Shown piece after piece: positions 14,801 to 22,100 of a stretch of 27,442 bases of DNA. Source of the DNA: a virus; the IMG/VR virus record IMGVR_UViG_3300032116_001086, positions 1 to 27,442 of that record; one strand, 5' to 3'. Position numbers and translations under genes: made by a program. The notes beneath the pieces were generated by a model. It did not search any database. It was not told the DNA's origin and saw only the letters and a program-made list of their open reading frames with translations. Each line of letters starts with the position of its first letter. Within the stretch, counting starts at the first letter, position 1.

Positions 14801-16879
14801 CCTCAGACCTACTCGACGATCTCTCCTTTCGGACCAGTCACGGCGGCAACGTACGCGGTCTGGTTTGCGGTCGACGGCGACAGCACCGCACCAACCGGAA
14901 CAGCATACTCGACCTCGACACACAAGATCAAGGTCGACATCCTCAGCACAGACACGGTAAACGACGTCGTGTCTAAGATGTCGATCGCTCTGGCGGCCAA
15001 CAGCAACTTCGTCGCTTTCATGACGTCGACCGTGACACCGGGAACAAACCTAGCGTCAGTTCAGCCTGGGGACATAGTGAACGTCTGGCCTAAGGCAGGC
15101 GACACCTACCTTGCGGCAAACTGGCTTATGGGCAACCAGTCTCAGGCCACTGGGTCTCTCGCTGCTTCGGGCTTTCCGGTCCTTGCGGTGAACGCGACCA
15201 GCAGGTACATGGACGTCATCAACCCCAACGGTCGGGCGATGTCGAACAAGTTCACCGGAGCCACCGGACAGCTCGACGTTGCGCCTGCCATATTCACAAG
15301 GTTCAGGGTCAAGCACGCGGCTCTTCGTGCGGTGACTATCGTAGTTGCCGCCGGAACCGCCACAGCAACGCTCACTGCTCCTCACGGCTTCAGCGTAGGC
15401 GACAGCGTAGCGATCAGCGACACGTCTGCGCTCGACGGAAACGTTACCGTAGTGTCTACGTCTAGTCCTTATGTCTTCACCTTCAGCACAGGCGCGTCTG
15501 CGGGCACTTACTCAGGAAACTGTCTGCTTGCGAGCTCTAGCGTGACGCGGTATCGCATCAGTAGCCTCGGCTTCAAGAACCTCTTCAGGATCGAGCGCAC
15601 TCAAGGCAACAGCCCTAGGTTCGCGGACTGCGGTGCGTGCGTGGACGACTTCGTCGAGATCTCTGGCAGCACCTTCAAGGCAGACAACCGCGGACGATTC
15701 CGCATACGCGCGGTCGAGAACGACTCGATCATCGTTGAAAACGAAGGCGGCAAGGAAGAGCTCAACACGTACAAGCTCCTAAACTACACAGACAAGACCG
15801 CAACCTGGGTCACCGGCTCCAGCACGGTCACCGGTGTTGCAGGCGCCTTCAGCAACGTCTCGGTAGGGTCATGGGTCAAAGGAATCGACGAAGACGACAC
15901 AGCTTTTGCTCAGGTCGTTTCGCTGTCGCCCTCGACTCCGTCGCTTGCGACCACGATGATACTGGGTCAAAACTACAGAGGCGTCTCGGGTGCGAGCCAG
16001 GGTGTAACGACCAACTTCGAGACAGACGTAGATCAGGGCACCGAGCTCTTGAGCGTCGACGATCTCAGGATCGTGGAGTGTGACTCTACTGTAGTTGGCG
16101 ATAGGCTCATAGTCGACTCCATAACCAACACCAGCTGGTTCAGCCAGCTTAACTCAGGCAACAGACCTACCACCGACTGGGGCAGCGATCCAGAAGATCG
16201 TCGCCAGTACGTGACGGTCACGAACGTCAGCGGGATATCGCAGCAGGACGTGGCGCTGTCTGTGAGTCTTACAGGCCTCTATCTCCTTGAGGCAGAGACC
16301 GCACTGTACGACACTATGCGCGTGGTCGAGAACACGGCGATCAGTCGCTTCAACTCGGACCAGCGTCTAGTGTACATGACGGCAGACGACCGTGTCTACA
16401 AGATGTCTGTCGACTACGGCACCAGGATCATGTCTATGGGCAAGATGAGCTTCCCTACGGCCATCGCAACCGGCGTAGACGGCTACTCGTACTACACAGG
16501 CCTTATGCGAACCGTCCAGAGGATCATCGACGGCTACGAGCCAGACATCGAGACTTACCCAGGTCGAAGGGCCGTTGGATCGAACATCGAGTCGCTGCCG
16601 CCGCTCATCAAGCAGATCAGCATGACACTGAGGATCGCAACCGGAGACGGCGTAAACCTCAACGACATCACCAACGACATCAAGTCTACCGTTATCGGCT
16701 ACATCTCATCCTTGGGCGTAGGCGAGGACGTGGTTCTGTCGGAGATCATAAGAAGGGTAAAAGACATCACCGGCGTAGACGCGGTGACGTTCACGACTCC
16801 TTCGCCGACGCTCGAGCGGATCGCGGTTTACGACAACGAGAAAGCGCTGACAGCACCAGATCTCATCAGCTTGTCGTGA
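8813..16879 (+). CDS. Giant baseplate J-like wedge protein (gpJ/gp6-like) with about 2,000-residue insert
   Basis: The protein has 2,688 residues from ATG 8813. The N-terminal 330 residues fit baseplate J proteins: LNPGSVLLTLLEAVAAQDFE, a membrane-free alpha/beta core, IPIIAENSGAQSNAGI, then ESDDDLRERLKNYSATLSRG and TRAAILSAIVGVSD. The C-terminal 200 residues also fit: YYTGLMRTVQRIIDGYEPD, ESLPPLIKQISMTLRIATGD, YISSLGVGEDVVLSEIIRRV, ITGVDAVTFTTPSPTLERIA. Members are usually a few hundred residues. Here the two ends are separated by roughly 2,000 residues rich in Ser, Thr, Gly, Val and Asp, with four related copies of a 100-residue module and two FCCH-like beta modules. The reading frame is intact throughout. 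J proteins form the wedge ring that opens on contraction; the insert probably projects outward. No enzyme motif was recognised in it. Confidence 0.8.
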   Translation: MAVSLQSYNEILGKLARKIIADTPVNDLNPGSVLLTLLEAVAAQDFENSASILNVLETLNIDALKNSDLDARAADYGLARKTSAKATGFIKIQDSSITKRATTLYAVKPAPIAGATKIYVNDASGWASTGTLFIGRGTQQFEGPISYTSIVDNGSFYTINLASALQKDHLTSDTVIDAQGTIDKLIPSGTIVKIPSNNVTPEILYTTLRDAILPAGEDTVDSIPIIAENSGAQSNAGINSITTFDSLPFATALVSNTSVLASGRDTESDDDLRERLKNYSATLSRGTRAAILSAIVGVSDSSDGKQVSSAVIQEPTTYGEPSLVYIDDGSGFQPTTAGQSVDVLLASASGGEQYLQLSNFPLPRPQISNQIPGPIELVAGSRLVVAVDEVEQEIIVYSRDYVNIASATLIEIAIAINAQANDNGYNFRCRLSEDSTRLLIYPTDFSAEFIQVSSTLPSGVTNANDALKFPTNKYSYISLYKNNVLLRSKETAATLVTLAAPWPSLISSGTLVISVDGTPSQTGYFTSGDFGGIPISAVTPLQWADAINAKFAGITATATSNAKIQIRSNKTGSSSSLKIVGGTYIDDWFSGISTYDEGTSSDFSLNRQTGNLKLEVPAVAGDSITAGNADAKGYITSTPTNIGTYDLSADSSGRPSEMVVVADGLNVEPRGDVSPAIGSGIKVTVPSAGYMRFTADTSNTFQGALVGDYIYVSYKSLTADWFSLNNSGLFRIVKKGSHVSAGVDTYVDVVNVGASAEPVSDYYDVTFEDDVQVFGSDAYPQVWRAEYVSNTVPITLQQMVTSFDNDLANVKGSIFKTNSIKATSTTENDGAIAIPVSVGKLSFIFDTKQGSELGNQSHVASRISSADMLTWFKRGAYVKRTSSNTVLLDRTRYTDVKGTISADAAYTSSTLNSALFNTSDLAYDDIVNVTSGANKSLFKNAVEIQGGNVLSIRSVTPKTSFDYLSGDSIELVKSLSFSSDDSIVFVLDGDAVNKTINVNFWRTGRVNSQIAPTNSQFSATDADNEAGITFATPTVWSTSAPTSTNFEDYAVWFRSRNWYRSGGSASSEGTLILRAKEYGPIGDSHRFSIDYPSAPLQSARIEHANNPEYTTTTYYFGSDDARTTGIIGGSTFSVRKIETIATTAQGAGSGEVSSGDYFYLYEASNKAVVFWYAVNGSGSQPTVTISGVTVRYVKIGTVVTGDTATAVAAKTAFAVDNDDSFTATASGNVVSVTNNFNGSVPAAAQSGISFVINQDTKTCRYQFQTVVDLSTVVVGDVMSVAESIGISSGNDGTFRVNAVDPALQYVDVYNPSASPTTVGQVDKVSVSSVAAAGSNMAQNVTVTAGSGITTGGYFILYDQTGAVVFWYDLTGSTPQPSVSGAVRYVQISGLTSGSTAAAVAAATSTAVNGDPQFSTVYSSGSTFSAVNAFVGPVQDAANGTGVAFTYAKTDSGDPIGGTYFKLYDSAGSVGVWLNVNGNPMPPHGCDRAIQVILNPTDSANDVASTIAAYVDADAEFTATSSTTTVLISNYYNGARDAAVDGSSPYATGFTIAVTQPGTNDAYDAPASNSGIVMYPLLSTAVSDICNVVNTSETMTAAFVGLGTNIIAKATKEELLAVSYAHNPSPSSNLNEFVKMFDGESFVKIFANTNPQFILKQSLILQGLEPTIYDMASCPNPGTADVGEIFKLVPKTIKNVKHQLTHKALSQLPIVADVDIAGNFRRVQVKSKKLGTAGGVEIVGGRANVAELDLIGSASTELNDAATVRYLRAAVQAFPNTLSKGDAVKIYNTLPAKRYFAPDSGTKVEVYNDSFGNVSYLIGNRSINSSPFTTWSLSDVSSSYGAASGTIWRWTHTQSGAKATAVGKTPFVNFNSIARVGGVATVTTSASHGFVAGQKIVISGVADVPAFNGEWVITATPLTNTFEFASTGSNLVSNSGGKATIVATQTTLPDTYDSSSISISSRLRSYDFVVGTTSVAYNVALTVDSLPNQGDFFLVRAPQTYSTISPFGPVTAATYAVWFAVDGDSTAPTGTAYSTSTHKIKVDILSTDTVNDVVSKMSIALAANSNFVAFMTSTVTPGTNLASVQPGDIVNVWPKAGDTYLAANWLMGNQSQATGSLAASGFPVLAVNATSRYMDVINPNGRAMSNKFTGATGQLDVAPAIFTRFRVKHAALRAVTIVVAAGTATATLTAPHGFSVGDSVAISDTSALDGNVTVVSTSSPYVFTFSTGASAGTYSGNCLLASSSVTRYRISSLGFKNLFRIERTQGNSPRFADCGACVDDFVEISGSTFKADNRGRFRIRAVENDSIIVENEGGKEELNTYKLLNYTDKTATWVTGSSTVTGVAGAFSNVSVGSWVKGIDEDDTAFAQVVSLSPSTPSLATTMILGQNYRGVSGASQGVTTNFETDVDQGTELLSVDDLRIVECDSTVVGDRLIVDSITNTSWFSQLNSGNRPTTDWGSDPEDRRQYVTVTNVSGISQQDVALSVSLTGLYLLEAETALYDTMRVVENTAISRFNSDQRLVYMTADDRVYKMSVDYGTRIMSMGKMSFPTAIATGVDGYSYYTGLMRTVQRIIDGYEPDIETYPGRRAVGSNIESLPPLIKQISMTLRIATGDGVNLNDITNDIKSTVIGYISSLGVGEDVVLSEIIRRVKDITGVDAVTFTTPSPTLERIAVYDNEKALTAPDLISLS
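12254..12573 (+). repeat. Module A, copy 1, inside the J-like protein
   Basis: About 107 residues (around residues 1148-1254 of the J-like protein). It has the pattern SGDYFYLYE, AVVFWYAVNG, VRYVKIG, TAVAAKTAFAVDNDDSFTAT and NNFNGSVPAAAQSG. It shares order and spacing with the copies starting at 12842, 13160 and 14756. The function of the module is unknown; it is probably a beta-rich surface domain. Confidence 0.75.
12842..13156 (+). repeat. Module A, copy 2, inside the J-like protein
   Basis: About 105 residues with the pattern TTGGYFILYD, AVVFWYDLTGSTPQP, AVRYVQISG, TAAAVAAATSTAVNGDPQF and VGPVQDAANGTGVAF. It is the copy closest to copy 1; both have the FWY motif and the alanine-rich helix that follows. 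Confidence 0.75.
13160..13483 (+). repeat. Module A, copy 3, inside the J-like protein
   Basis: About 108 residues starting three bases after copy 2. The pattern is GGTYFKLYDSAGSVGVWLNVNG, with PPHGCDRAIQVIL in place of the RYVKI strand, then DVASTIAAYVDADAEFTAT and NYYNGARDAAVDG. It is more diverged than copies 1 and 2 but keeps the same element order. Confidence 0.7.
14429..14640 (+). repeat. FCCH-like beta module B, copy in J-like protein
   Basis: About 70 residues with the pattern ARVGGVATVTTSASHGFVAG, QKIVISGV, AFNGEWVITATPLTNTFEF. The 'HGF..G..V.ISG....NG.w.I......nTF.F' order matches a small module that phage annotations often label FCCH-like. A second copy follows at about 15329-15535, with APHGFSVGDSVAISD and LDGNVTVVSTSSPYVFTF. 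Related copies lie in the gpI-like and first fibre genes. Confidence 0.6.
14756..15064 (+). repeat. Module A, copy 4 (diverged), inside the J-like protein
   Basis: About 103 residues with the pattern NQGDFFLVRAP, TYAVWFAVDGDSTAPTGT, HKIKVDILSTDTVNDVVSKM and SIALAANSNFVAF. It has the same order of strand, VWF/FWY-type strand, IKV strand and helix as copies 1-3. It lacks the final NxxNG segment and is separated from copy 3 by about 1.3 kb. Confidence 0.55.
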
Positions 16880-16887
16880 GGTGAAAC

Positions 16888-19038
16888 ATGGCAAACAAGC
16901 TTACAGCAGTAGACGGCATACACGATCAGCTGAACCCGTACTTCAACACGAGAGCCAACCCTAACTGGAAGGCTATAGTGGAGGCCATAGGCGAGTCCGA
17001 CCAGGACATCGCCGACCTCGTTCAAGAAGTGCGCAAACAGTTCTTCATCACTAGTGCATACAGGCCATACCTTGACCGCCTGGCCGCGAACTACAAGGTC
17101 TCAAGACCTAAGGTAGTAGGCATGGACGACCCCACGCTGCGCAAGTACATACCGATACTCGCGTATCAGCCTAAGCAGGTCAAGAACATAGTCGACCAGC
17201 TCTTGGACATCTTCTTCTTCAAGGAATCAACGACCGCATTTACCCAGTCGAGCATCTACGGTCCGTTCCTGATGAAGGACGGCTGGGAGCTTCAGTATCT
17301 GGTAGACGGTGTCAACGAGGAGAAGATCATCTTCTCTGCCTTGGACTTCGAGGATCCGCTTAACGCGACCGCAGCCGAGATCGTGGCCGCCGTGAACCGT
17401 CAGGCCAAGTTCAGCTTCGGCATCGTTTTCGAGGACAAGATCTCGAGACGCGACTACGTGAGGATCTTCACCAGCACCATCGGCTCCAAAGGCTCTATAG
17501 AGATCCAGGGCGGTCGTGCCGACATCTCGCTGAAGTTTCCGGGCATCGTCGACGGAACCGGCTCAGGCAGCGACACGATCTGGACCATAACCAAGATCGG
17601 TGACACGGTAAGGTTCACCCACACCGGCGGAACAGGACCAAACATCTTCCTCATAAACGTAGGCGACAACGTCGTGGTCGATATGCCGGGAAACAGCGGC
17701 ACGTTCGCCGTCACCGCGGTAAACATAACCGAGTCGTACTTCGAGTTTCAGAACCTCCTCGCGACCCCTGGCGTCTTCAACCATGCCACGAACCCCGGCT
17801 TCTACGTAAGGTTCGTGAGACCAGAGCGGTCGGTCGTCTACACTCGCGACAACAGGTCCGTGGTATGGGAGGTCAAGCCCGGCGAGATCGTCATCGAGAT
17901 GCCGGCGACTCCTCCGGTGGTGCGGCGCAAGCTCAAGGGATCCGCCCACCTCAACGGTCCCATAAGCATCATGCTCGACAGAAACTCTGACACCTCGATG
18001 ACGGTCGACGAGCGGGCAGAAGACTGGCCGTCGGCCGGTCAGTTCGTGATACAGTCGCTGGACCAGGTCAAGAGTCGGATCATCACGCCGACCACGGACG
18101 AGGTCACGACGCTCAACATCGACACAGGCTTCGACATCAAAGAGAACCGCTTCTCGTATTCTTCCAAGACCGCTGTCACGGGCGGATACCTGCTGTCTGG
18201 GATATCGCCGGCTCTGCCGGTTGCCGCAGGCGTTCAAGAACTGATCGTCTCGTCTGCTCAGTCAGACAGCAGCGGCGTACTGACGGTCACCACGACCACA
18301 CCTCACCTCATAGAGGCAGACGGCTCGGTCAAGATCTACGACGTGCCCGCTCCTGGACTCTCGCTCAACGGCATCTTCGAGCTCATAGACGTCGTGAGCG
18401 CGAACACCTTCAGGTGTCAGTCGAGCAGCGGCGCGACACCGGTCGTAAGTTCTGGCAAGGTCCGCATCGAGCGCATCGGTCTCGCAGACGCCGGATCTCC
18501 CGTGTATCTGACGTCGTCCATAGCAAACTCAGGGATCTTCGGCCCTTATATGTACGACACGGCGGCACCTTTCATAGTGTCTTCGTACGTCGGCGTCACC
18601 GCACAGGAGATAGACGCAGGCAACATCGTATTGAACCTTGCGATAGACACTCCGAACAACGTGCCGAACGAGCAGGGTTTTCTGATATTCGACTACGGTC
18701 TCAACACGCAGGAAGGACCCGTTCGATACCTCTACAAAGCCTCAGAGGGAAACATCGCGCTTGATCCGGCTTATGTCTTCAAGTACAACCACTCTGTTGG
18801 GTCGACTGTGACAGCCATACGCCGCAAAGGTGCCTATGTTATGAGCGGCTTAGGTAAAGAGTATGCATTCTACATCTCTGATCCAGCTAAGGCAAGACAG
18901 ATCCTTCAAGATCTCATCAACCAGGTCAAGAGCGTAGGTCTCTTCCTAGAGTACGTGGTGCGGTACCCGACGCTCTACTACTCTGAGTTCGACGTGTACT
19001 CAGAGACCAGCGAGAACGACGATCTCCTTGGCTTATGA
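16888..19038 (+). CDS. Baseplate wedge protein, gpI-like (P2 gpI / Mu gp48 type)
   Basis: The protein has 716 residues from ATG 16888. GAGGTGA (16878-16884) overlaps the J-like stop and is a strong Shine-Dalgarno sequence. Residues 1-110 match the tail-protein I pattern: NPYFNTRANPNWKAIVEAIG, ITSAYRPYLDRLAANYKVSR and DDPTLRKYIPILAYQPKQV. The usual protein is about 200 residues. The extra 500 residues are beta-rich and include two FCCH-like modules (about 17565-17815 and 18280-18475; for example TTTPHLIEADGSVKIYDVP, LNGIFELIDVVSANTF). The C-terminus (ARQILQDLINQVKSVGLFLE) is helical and acidic. In P2 gpI joins gpJ to the fibre gpH, which fits its place between the J-like gene and the first fibre. 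Confidence 0.7.
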   Translation: MANKLTAVDGIHDQLNPYFNTRANPNWKAIVEAIGESDQDIADLVQEVRKQFFITSAYRPYLDRLAANYKVSRPKVVGMDDPTLRKYIPILAYQPKQVKNIVDQLLDIFFFKESTTAFTQSSIYGPFLMKDGWELQYLVDGVNEEKIIFSALDFEDPLNATAAEIVAAVNRQAKFSFGIVFEDKISRRDYVRIFTSTIGSKGSIEIQGGRADISLKFPGIVDGTGSGSDTIWTITKIGDTVRFTHTGGTGPNIFLINVGDNVVVDMPGNSGTFAVTAVNITESYFEFQNLLATPGVFNHATNPGFYVRFVRPERSVVYTRDNRSVVWEVKPGEIVIEMPATPPVVRRKLKGSAHLNGPISIMLDRNSDTSMTVDERAEDWPSAGQFVIQSLDQVKSRIITPTTDEVTTLNIDTGFDIKENRFSYSSKTAVTGGYLLSGISPALPVAAGVQELIVSSAQSDSSGVLTVTTTTPHLIEADGSVKIYDVPAPGLSLNGIFELIDVVSANTFRCQSSSGATPVVSSGKVRIERIGLADAGSPVYLTSSIANSGIFGPYMYDTAAPFIVSSYVGVTAQEIDAGNIVLNLAIDTPNNVPNEQGFLIFDYGLNTQEGPVRYLYKASEGNIALDPAYVFKYNHSVGSTVTAIRRKGAYVMSGLGKEYAFYISDPAKARQILQDLINQVKSVGLFLEYVVRYPTLYYSEFDVYSETSENDDLLGL

Positions 19039-19134
19039 GACTGGCGTTAAATGCTGTATAATTTAACAGTTGCCTATGGAAGCAAGCATGACAGCTTTAG
19101 ACTTAAAATATTCTAAGATTCTCGGGAGTTGGGT
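19039..19134 (+). promoter_or_regulatory. Intergenic region with candidate promoter (-10 at 19057-19062) and inverted repeat
   Basis: This 96-base gap contains a perfect TATAAT at 19057-19062 preceded by TG. I see no good -35 at 16-18 bases. GTTAAAT (19046-19052) is the exact reverse complement of ATTTAAC (19061-19067), so an inverted repeat with an eight-base centre brackets and overlaps the -10. Downstream there is an AT-rich leader of about 65 bases ending in GGGAG. The region could be a promoter with an operator, or a phage-specific late promoter. There is no T-run to make it a terminator. Confidence 0.4.
19124..19128 (+). promoter_or_regulatory. Ribosome binding site that sets the fibre start at ATG 19135
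   Basis: GGGAG lies six bases before ATG 19135. The in-frame TTG at 19129 would leave no space after it, so the ATG is the better start. Confidence 0.6.
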
Positions 19135-22100
19135 ATGTCCGTACTAGGCCGTTTGCTCGTAGGTTCGCAGCAGCGCGTTGATCTCGCGGACTTTTTGTCG
19201 ATACAATCTTACGTAGCGTCAGACTTCAAGGAGCTTGTGCGAAGCTTCGTTGGCAGCAGACCGGTCATCCTCAAGGGCTTCGAGGTCATCGATGCCCCGA
19301 ACTCCATAGGCACAAACAGCATCTCGATAAGAGTAGCAGACTCTGTACTTTACGATCCTACAGCCGCTGCTGGAAGCTTCTTCTCCGGCCTTCCAGAAGG
19401 TAACGCGCTGTCTCAGCCGCTGGTCTTGGGCCAGGAACTGAGACCGGGTGCGGTCAACTACATCTACCTTACGCTCAGCACCGTGGGTGCGGCACAGGAC
19501 ACCAGGGCTTTCTGGGACGTGGATCTAAACGGCGGCGAAGGTGGCGAGTTCAACCAGACCATCAACACCGAGGCCGTTCTCATAGTGCAAGCCGGTGTAT
19601 CGACCGCAGGCTTCCCGCAGGGCACGATCCCTGTAGCCAAAGTCAACTACAGCACCTCTATCACAGAGATCACCGACTGCAGGAACCTGATGTATCGACT
19701 TGGGACCGGCGGAACGTCTCCGGATCCAAACGCGCGCTTCCAGTTTCCTCCTCTGCCGTCTGCTCCGTATGCTCGAAGCGAGCCGCCGTCGACCATCAAC
19801 AGCGCCGCTCTTCCGTCTCCTTTCTTTGGCGGCGACAAGAACATCGAGACGCTGAAGGACTGGATGGACGCGGTCATGACGAAGCTCGTCGAGCTCTCCG
19901 GTACTACGTACTGGTACGAGAGCACAGGCGACCTCAGTCTCGTGAACGTGTTCGACGATGCCCTTGCTTCTAGCCTGAAGTCAAAAGGAAAGTGGCAGCA
20001 CAGCGAGACCACGATCGGTCAGGTTACGTGGACCGAAGACATCCAGTATCGCAAGATCAACGATCCCCGCGACATCATCATCCGAGCTGGAACCAAGACC
20101 CTGCTAAACGAGCAGATCATGTGGGTCCAGATGGTGCGCAACCAGAAGATCAACCCGCTGGACACGCCGGTCACGTTCATCACCGGTGCCGCGTACGTCA
20201 ACGGTGCAGCAGGATCTTTCTCCTCGCTCGCCAAAGGTGACTGGATCAAGCAGAAGGGCGACGACGAGTATCTCTACGCAAGGGTCGTCGGCTTCTACAA
20301 CGCACTGAACGGATCGGGCAGCGAGACTACGGCAAGTGCTGCTTTGTCGGTGAAGCTCGAGGACGTCTACGGCGGGGTCGGCGGTCTCACTAATGCCGTG
20401 TACACTAAAGGCGTGTACGAGAACTCAGACGTTCAGATCACGGACCGCGACGACTTCACCGCGTACAACGCAGGCGGTAACCTATACTGGCTCGCCAGCA
20501 GATCCGACACCATCCAGAAGGTCGGCGGCATCGTCGTAGAAGATCGCACGAGCACGACGATCGACAGTGCAGACGGCAAGAGCGCCAAGATCACTTTCGC
20601 AGCAGCGCATAACCTGGTCGAGGGCGATCGGGTAGTCGTAAGCAACGGAACCGCCTTTGACGGAACATACATCGTAGAGATCGTCAGCTCAACTGAGGTC
20701 ACGATACAGACCACCGCGACAGGATCTACGTCGTCAGCGACTGTCGGCTGGGCGGTCGTAACCAGCGCGGCAAGACCTGCAAACAACAGCTCAAGCTTCA
20801 TAGTAGAGTCAGCGAACCACGGTTTCGCAACCGGTCAGAAAGTAGTGATCGCAGGTGTCACGCCTACGGTTCCAGACATCAACGGCAGCTATCTTGTAAA
20901 CGTCAGAAACCTGACGCAGTTCCAGATTCCCTACGGCGGCGGAGCACTGTCGCCTACGCTGTCTGCTGCGACAGTGACATGCGCCAAAGTAATCTTAAAG
21001 ACAGAGCTTGGCGCGGTAGAGGTCGTTCAAGGCGAGACGATCGACATCAACGAGCCAGACACGAAGAATCTCCTCAGCTTCATCGGCATGGGCTCTTTGG
21101 CAGAAACTAATCCAGTATACGTCGTGCCAGAGGCAACGAACAACATGCTGGACGGCTACTCTAACTACAACAGCGTCAGCACCGACAGCTTGACGACCAG
21201 AGTCTCAAGACTCACGGCAATGATGGCCGATCGAGTCCAGGACCGTGGACTCCGTATCCTGGGTCGCATGACTTTCAGGAACGAGGGATCTGGGTCTGAT
21301 CAGATCGTGACACTAAGCGGCGACACGCTGGTCGTCATGAAGCCTGGTTCTGCCAGCCAGTCGATAACCGCAGCCGGAACATACACACTAGTGGCAAACA
21401 CTGCCGTGGTAGTGGACATAGACCGCAACGGATCTGCAGCGGTAGTACCGAGCGTAGTCGGGTTCGACGCAAACTTCCTTCTGCAAGAGAACCGCATCGT
21501 TCTCTTCTATAGGATGAGCGGGACTGAGATCTACTCGTGGGACGGAAGCAAGATCCTCAACTCTACCTCGTGGACGTCGAACGAGTACGAGACCAGCCAG
21601 AATCGCAACGTCACGGTATTTGAAGCAGTCGGTACTCGGTACGACGGAACCGACCTCTACTTCCTAGACTCAGTAGGCTACGTCTACATCAAGATCCCGG
21701 GCAGCACGAACGACAACCGCATAGATGTGTCGAACTTCACCAGCGGTATCACCGTAGCCGACGACTACTCGGTATGGGTGAGGATCAATCGCCGAGCCTT
21801 GAAGACGTTCACGAACCTTCAGACATCAGCCACGTATCAGGACAGCGATGCTGCTGGTGCTTTGTACGTGACGACATCGGCGTCGGTTCCTACCGACCAA
21901 GACGTAGTGGTCCTATACTCGGTCCAGGGCGGGATGATGATCCGCCACCACATGGCAGATCTTGCTCGACAGACCGTGTACGAAGAGTACTACGTGGTGT
22001 CCGGCAACCACTCCTCTCCGTACACCATACAGCTTCCGCTTGACTCTCGCAACGGCAGCGTGCAAGCCTACTACATCACAGGATCTGGCCAACTTGAAGT

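Noticed and set aside
14207-14923. 238-codon minus-strand open frame, and similar ones at 17563-18237 and 13613-13915
   Set aside because: They are Arg/Val-rich shadows opposite well-supported wedge genes; long antisense frames are expected with this codon bias.
19046-19067. Inverted repeat as a rho-independent terminator of the wedge operon
   Set aside because: The stem is A/T-rich and short, and no run of T follows it.
19089-19148. Tiny 19-codon open frame (MTALDLKYSK...) in the gap before the fibre
   Set aside because: It has no clear ribosome binding site and overlaps the start of the fibre gene; the length is within chance.
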